DNA of 10,745 nt, from contig JAEDJS010000065.1 of assembly GCA_016296205.1 (NCBI GenBank), positions 1-10,745 of the forward strand, written 5' to 3'. Each line of letters opens with the position of its first letter. Position 1 is the first letter of the stretch. Source of the stretch: Treponema sp. (lineage in GTDB: Bacteria; Spirochaetota; Spirochaetia; Treponematales; Treponemataceae). Position numbers and translations under genes: made by a program. The notes under the pieces were generated by a model, which worked only from the letters and a program-made list of their open reading frames with translations, did not search any database and had not been told where the DNA came from. This document shows positions 7,507-10,745 of this stretch, piece after piece.

Positions 7507-9355
7507 TTGGATCACTATTGCCCAAAAGCTCCACATCAATATCTTCTGCAGATGGAGAAGTAAATTTAATGTAGAAATTTTTCTTTGTCCATTTTAATTC
7601 CAGCACAATCTGATTTTCGCCTGTTCCAAAAGTCTGGCATGCATAGCCTTTTTTTAGAGCAGAAGGCATTTTTGGATTGATGATAATTTTGTTTTCCATA
7701 AGCCGTGGGTTGATTCCACAATAGTACTGCCAGAAAACACGGTTAAATTCACTTACACTCCAGGCCTGGCTCCATGTTCCGCTTGGATGAATTTTTCCAT
7801 CTTTATCCAGATATGCAGAAAGGTTTTCGCTCATTGTTCCAGCACAATCCAGATTCAGAATCTGCCACGACAAATTGCCGGTAAGTTCAAAAGCAAGCTC
7901 CTGATAGCAGTTATCACACAATGCACCAATGGCAGGACCAGCATTCCAGCCCCAGATAGTTCCGTTATGGTAAGCAGCATCTTTATGGTATTTATCGCAA
8001 TTGTCGTGGTAAGGGTGAAAATTCCACTCATGCTGACTAAGAGAACAAATGCCCCAGGGGAACAAAAGTTCGCCACATGCATTTTGAGTTATTTTTTGGG
8101 CAATTGATTTTTCCAGCAACGGTTTTTCTGCAAATGGAATTGTTACTGCAAAAAGTTGATTCATTCTTACTGAATAATCCGGTTTATCTTTTGCATCAAT
8201 TCTGTCTGCCAGCTTCTGATTTTTTTTATCCCAGAATTTTTCTACAAAATTTTTGGACACAATTTCTGCAATATTTCTATATTTTTGACTCTCCTCTTCA
8301 TAGCCAAGAATCTCTGCAATTTTAGAACCGCAAACAAGTGACTGCCACCACAAAACCTGAATATCATTTGCTCTTGTTCCACGAGGGGACCAGCTTTTTA
8401 ATCCTTTAATGCGGGCATCCATCCAGCTGTCTGCATCTTTGTGAAGAACAAAATAATCCTTATCAACTCGCAATTCCAGATCACTTTCCAGCACAAGTTG
8501 AATTTCCGGCCAGACTTCTTTAAGAAAATCTTTATCTCCTGTGTAGCAGCAGTATTCATAAATCTCACGGATAAGCCAGTAACCACCGTCGGCAGTATTG
8601 TAAATTGTTTCTGTAGTTGTATACCTGTTTGGAATGCGTCCATAAACCGGTGAATTCTTATCCTTGCACTGGAATTTTAAAAATCCCTGAATAACTTTTT
8701 TTGCTTTATCATATTGTCCGGTAACAAGAAGAATTCCCGGCAGTGCAATAAAAGTGTCACGCCCCCAGTTGTCCCTGAACCATGGAAGCCCGGCCCAGAT
8801 TCCTTCCCAGCCATCAATATCGTTTACAAAGGTAAAACCGTTGGCATGAGAAAATGATAGAGCCTGATTGTAAAGCTCACTGTTTGTTTTAAAAGTTGAT
8901 TTTGAAAGCCTTGCCCAGAACCGTTCACTGAATTCTTCAAAAGTTTCATGCTCTTCATCAGAAAAATCAAAATAATATTCTGCACCGTTAGACAATTCAA
9001 AAGCAGAATTTTCCATTTCTTTATCATCAGACACAAGTGCAAAATAATCACCAGAACCTTTCTTTAAAACTTTAACGTAGAAAGCATTTTTAACAAGTGC
9101 AATTTTAAGAAGGGTTTTTGTTTTTTCAAAATAAATTTCTGCACTGTCAAGATTAACTGTTGTCCGGCAATCTGAATACCGGGTATAACATTTATTATTC
9201 TTTAAAATATAAAAATCTTTGATAAATGTTTTATCACCCTTTTTAACACCATCGGTTAATTTAGGATTGCTTGAATGAAACATTAAATAAGCACCGTGAT
9301 TATCTGCAAAAGAAAACATACGGTTCTGTTGAGATGAAAATTTAATTGACTGCAT
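7322..9355 (-). CDS. glycogen debranching enzyme, amylo-alpha-1,6-glucosidase domain (GH133-like)
   Basis: 677-residue bacterial debranching enzyme of the amylo-alpha-1,6-glucosidase type, which hydrolyses alpha-1,6-linked branch glucose after phosphorylase has trimmed the outer chains. An N-terminal beta-rich region (about 1-130) precedes an (alpha/alpha)6-type catalytic domain (about 160-550). Family motifs seen: LPWFRDNWGRDTFIALPG (190-207), TETIYNTADGGYW (248-260), DADSWMDARI (307-316), SPRGTRANDIQVLWWQ (323-338), PWGICSL (433-439), AYHNGTIWGWNAGP (461-474) and GTWSQAWSVSEFNR (526-539). The conserved acidic residues expected of the catalytic pair are present. A beta-rich C-terminal part follows, then about 45 tail residues (from about 633) without recognisable domain. 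The last 60 or so codons overlap the AraC gene antisense. No Shine-Dalgarno sequence precedes the ATG, which reads AAAAGT-ATG. It lacks the separate glucanotransferase half of eukaryotic debranching enzymes; MalQ could supply that activity. Confidence 0.93.
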   Translation of the reverse strand: MQSIKFSSQQNRMFSFADNHGAYLMFHSSNPKLTDGVKKGDKTFIKDFYILKNNKCYTRYSDCRTTVNLDSAEIYFEKTKTLLKIALVKNAFYVKVLKKGSGDYFALVSDDKEMENSAFELSNGAEYYFDFSDEEHETFEEFSERFWARLSKSTFKTNSELYNQALSFSHANGFTFVNDIDGWEGIWAGLPWFRDNWGRDTFIALPGILLVTGQYDKAKKVIQGFLKFQCKDKNSPVYGRIPNRYTTTETIYNTADGGYWLIREIYEYCCYTGDKDFLKEVWPEIQLVLESDLELRVDKDYFVLHKDADSWMDARIKGLKSWSPRGTRANDIQVLWWQSLVCGSKIAEILGYEEESQKYRNIAEIVSKNFVEKFWDKKNQKLADRIDAKDKPDYSVRMNQLFAVTIPFAEKPLLEKSIAQKITQNACGELLFPWGICSLSQHEWNFHPYHDNCDKYHKDAAYHNGTIWGWNAGPAIGALCDNCYQELAFELTGNLSWQILNLDCAGTMSENLSAYLDKDGKIHPSGTWSQAWSVSEFNRVFWQYYCGINPRLMENKIIINPKMPSALKKGYACQTFGTGENQIVLELKWTKKNFYIKFTSPSAEDIDVELLGNSDPITLYRGQTLKFCRIYSLPSEPLEFSHPLSQEAQDEFGCLKEENFLEKIIQSDSDILAESFV

Positions 9356-9357
9356 AC

Positions 9358-9386
9358 TTTTAGTTTACGATACAAATCGATATAAT
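9358..9386 (+). promoter_or_regulatory. possible promoter of the HAD gene
   Basis: A consensus -10 box, TATAAT, lies at 9381-9386. The hexamer 17 nt upstream, TTTTAG (9358-9363), is a weak -35 box. Transcription would start near 9393, about 47 nt before the ATG at 9440. It overlaps the proposed minus-strand promoter of the debranching-enzyme gene. Confidence 0.4.
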
Positions 9387-9390
9387 TCAA
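9362..9390 (-). promoter_or_regulatory. possible promoter of the debranching-enzyme gene
   Basis: On the minus strand TTGAAT (9390-9385) and TAAACT (9367-9362) are spaced by 17 nt. The -10 box ends 6 nt before the ATG at 9355, so the transcript would begin at the start codon. Its -35 box overlaps the TATAAT proposed for the divergent HAD gene. Confidence 0.38.
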
Positions 9391-9439
9391 TAAGATTTTA
9401 GCTTAAAAATCAATTCCCGCAGGAGGTTATGGATTCATT

Positions 9440-10111
9440 ATGGTTAAATGTGATGCAATTATTTTTGACATGGACGGAATTCTTCTTGATACAGAAACAA
9501 TGTGCCGCCGGACATGGATGCAAATTTGCGATGAATGGAAGCTTGGCACTCACCAAAAAATGGAAGAAACATTCAAAAAAGCAATTGGCTGCAGCAGAAG
9601 TGATACTGCAGAAATTCTAGAATCAACGTACAAACCACTTAAATCCAGTTTCAATGGAATTGAATTTCTTGATCTTGCCCGGGAATATTTTTACAAGCTT
9701 GAACAGACAGAAGGAATCGGGCTGATGTTTTACGCAAAAGAATGTCTACAGCAATTGAGCAGTCATTACACAATTGCCCTGGCTTCCAGTACTCGTGGTG
9801 AACTGGTTTTACGGCAGTTAAAAGAAGCGGGACTTTACGATTATATCAAAACTTTTACAACAGGCGACATGGTGGAACATTCCAAACCGGATCCGGAAAT
9901 TTATATTAAAGCTTGCAAATCAGTTGGGGCAAAACCGGAAAATTCAATTGGGGTAGAAGACAGTTTTAACGGCGTAAGAAGTGCTTACAGTGCTGGGCTC
10001 AAAACAGTGATGATTCCCGATCAGTTGCAGCCAACAGAAGAAATTTCCCGAATGTACTGGAATAAATTTGATAATTTAAAAGAATTCTGCGATTTTATGC
10101 TGAATAAATAA
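9440..10111 (+). CDS. HAD-superfamily hydrolase, beta-phosphoglucomutase/phosphoglycolate-phosphatase-like
   Basis: 223-residue haloacid-dehalogenase-like protein of the type with a helical cap inserted after motif I. Motif I is IIFDMDGILLDTE (7-19), with nucleophile D10 and acid/base D12. The helical cap is at about 20-90. Motif II is ALASSTRG (113-120, S116), motif III is the lysine in SKPDPEIY (K149), and motif IV is GVEDSFNGV (171-179, E173/D174). All HAD catalytic residues are present. IGCSRSDTAEIL (49-60) in the cap recalls the GxSRxxSL motif of beta-phosphoglucomutase, but the substrate cannot be fixed from sequence alone. The start is the ATG at 9440: a strong AGGAGG (9421-9426) lies 13 nt upstream. 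The ATG at 9429 is in another frame and only 2 nt from that site. It is divergent from the debranching enzyme and 66 nt upstream of ndk, so those two may be co-transcribed. Confidence 0.92.
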   Translation: MVKCDAIIFDMDGILLDTETMCRRTWMQICDEWKLGTHQKMEETFKKAIGCSRSDTAEILESTYKPLKSSFNGIEFLDLAREYFYKLEQTEGIGLMFYAKECLQQLSSHYTIALASSTRGELVLRQLKEAGLYDYIKTFTTGDMVEHSKPDPEIYIKACKSVGAKPENSIGVEDSFNGVRSAYSAGLKTVMIPDQLQPTEEISRMYWNKFDNLKEFCDFMLNK

Positions 10112-10143
10112 ATTGTTTTTTGAAGTTGAATTTAAAACAATTT
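10110..10143 (+). repeat. AT-rich inverted repeat between the HAD gene and ndk
   Basis: AAATTGTTTT (10110-10119) is the exact reverse complement of AAAACAATTT (10134-10143), with a 14-nt loop. It starts at the HAD stop codon. No T run follows the hairpin and the stem is almost all A-T, so it would be a weak terminator at best. It could instead be a processing or attenuation element between the two genes. Confidence 0.35.
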
Positions 10144-10177
10144 GCAAAATTCCAGATTAAGGAGTAAACTAAAAATT

Positions 10178-10624
10178 ATGAGTACAAGATGTTTTTCAAT
10201 GTTAAAACCTGGTGTGCTTAATCGCAGACTGGTTGGTGAAGTGTTAAGCCGTTTCGAAAAAAAAGGACTTAAAATTGTTGGTTTAAAACTTATGCAGATT
10301 ACTCCTGAGCTTGCTCAGAAGCATTATGCCGAACATAAGGAAAAACCATTTTTTGGTGAACTGGTAAGCTACATTACAAGCGGTCCAGTTGTAGCATTTG
10401 TTCTGCAGGGTGATGACTGTGTTACTCTGGTACGCAAAATGTGCGGGGCCACAAAACCTTCAGAAGCAAACCCGGGTACAATTCGCGGCGACTATTGTAT
10501 GCACACAAACTACAACATTGTTCACGCCAGCGACAGTGACGAAAGCGCAGAAAGAGAAATCAAGTTGTTCTTTAAACCAGAAGAATTATTCGACTGGGAT
10601 GATACAACTCCAATTCCTTTCTAA
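10178..10624 (+). CDS. ndk: nucleoside diphosphate kinase
   Basis: Transfers the gamma-phosphate of a nucleoside triphosphate to nucleoside diphosphates through a phosphohistidine, balancing cytoplasmic NTP and dNTP pools. The product is 148 residues, close to the usual 140-150. Seen: the start FSMLKPGVLNRRLVGEV (6-22, with the conserved K10), HYAEHKEKPFFGELVSYITSGPV (49-71), NPGTIRGDY (98-106) and the active-site motif NIVHASDS (113-120, phosphoacceptor H116). The usual KPDGV reads KPGVL here, while the active-site motif is intact. The start at ATG 10178 is chosen because AAGGAG (10159-10164) lies 13 nt upstream. The frame is open further 5', but an earlier start would need a TTG at 10142 placed before that ribosome binding site. 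It follows the HAD gene in the same direction. Confidence 0.97.
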   Translation: MSTRCFSMLKPGVLNRRLVGEVLSRFEKKGLKIVGLKLMQITPELAQKHYAEHKEKPFFGELVSYITSGPVVAFVLQGDDCVTLVRKMCGATKPSEANPGTIRGDYCMHTNYNIVHASDSDESAEREIKLFFKPEELFDWDDTTPIPF

Positions 10625-10645
10625 AAAATCCAGAAAAATTTATTC

Positions 10646-10692
10646 AATAACCTAGGGTTATTAATAACCTAGGGTTATTAAATAATCTAGGG
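10646..10692. repeat. tandem 17-bp palindromic repeats with CTAG core
   Basis: Two identical 17-bp units lie back to back (10646-10662 and 10663-10679). Each has AATAACC, then TAG, then GGTTATT, and can fold as a 7-bp stem with a 3-nt loop. A third, degenerate unit (AATAATCTAGGG, 10681-10692) loses its right arm where the next sequence begins. The array starts 22 nt after the ndk stop and might end its transcript, but no T run follows. Confidence 0.8.
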
Positions 10693-10745
10693 GCTGTCCA
10701 ATAAATTAGTAGCATAGCGTCATCCTGAACTCGTTTCAGGATCTC
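10690..10745. mobile_element. possible end of an insertion sequence, MITE or REP-type repeat (cut by window edge)
   Basis: The sequence changes at about 10690 from the CTAG repeats to GGGGCTGTCCAATAA, which resembles ends I associate with bacterial insertion sequences. It continues to a hairpin: ATCCTGAA (10722-10729), a 5-nt loop, then TTCAGGAT (10735-10742). Sequences of the GTCATCCTGAAC...TTCAGGATCT type are common as dispersed intergenic repeats in several bacterial groups. No transposase is visible within the 56 nt present, so the class of element is not determined. Confidence 0.4.

Noticed and set aside
9429..9620. 63-codon frame starting at the ATG nearest to AGGAGG
   Set aside because: It is out of frame with the complete HAD protein, which covers the same bases and has all catalytic motifs.
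10142..10177. N-terminal extension of Ndk from a TTG at 10142
   Set aside because: The extension would be translated from upstream of the clear ribosome binding site at 10159-10164, and the protein from ATG 10178 already has normal family length.
10646..10692. Tandem repeats as a CRISPR array
   Set aside because: The units are 17 bp, contiguous or nearly so, and have no spacers.

Overview
The window is AT-rich and holds eight protein genes, mostly for breaking down glycogen, starch or maltodextrin inside the cell. Left to right they are: the N-terminal 460 codons of glycogen phosphorylase (glgP, minus, cut by the left edge); a sigma-54 activator-type AAA+ ATPase with no DNA-binding domain (minus); 4-alpha-glucanotransferase (malQ, plus); a family GH31 alpha-glucosidase (minus); an AraC-type regulator with a cupin-like sensor domain (plus); a glycogen-debranching amylo-alpha-1,6-glucosidase (minus); a HAD-superfamily sugar-phosphatase/phosphomutase-like protein (plus); and nucleoside diphosphate kinase (ndk, plus). 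No RNA gene, CRISPR array or complete mobile element is visible.

The base composition, the storage-glucan gene set and the bacterial sigma-54 activator would fit a saccharolytic anaerobe such as a gut or rumen Treponema-like spirochaete. That is an impression from composition and gene content, not a phylogenetic result.

The layout is unusual for one pathway, because the genes alternate in direction instead of forming an operon. Three short head-to-head gaps (activator/malQ, 247 nt; GH31/AraC, 83 nt; debranching enzyme/HAD, 84 nt) hold divergent promoters. The two tail-to-tail junctions differ: malQ and GH31 share a strong bidirectional hairpin terminator, while AraC and the debranching enzyme overlap antisense by 185 nt with no terminator between them.

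The pathway logic is coherent. GlgP shortens linear alpha-1,4-glucan to glucose-1-phosphate. The debranching enzyme removes alpha-1,6 branch stubs. MalQ rebuilds short maltodextrins into longer chains that GlgP can use. The GH31 enzyme releases glucose from oligosaccharide ends. The AraC protein is the likely sugar-responsive regulator. The role of the activator is open: I found no GG-N10-GC sigma-54 promoter core in the gaps I scanned. HAD and ndk look like a separate, more housekeeping pair.

The right end (10625-10745) has no gene. It carries two perfect copies and one broken copy of a 17-bp palindromic unit with a CTAG core, then a sequence resembling an insertion-sequence or MITE end with an ATCCTGAA/TTCAGGAT hairpin that runs to the window edge. 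The observations most worth checking are the activator without a DNA-binding domain, the reciprocal AraC/debranching-enzyme overrun, the set of glucan enzymes that lack ribosome binding sites and have -10-like hexamers just before the ATG, and the CTAG repeats next to the putative mobile-element end.
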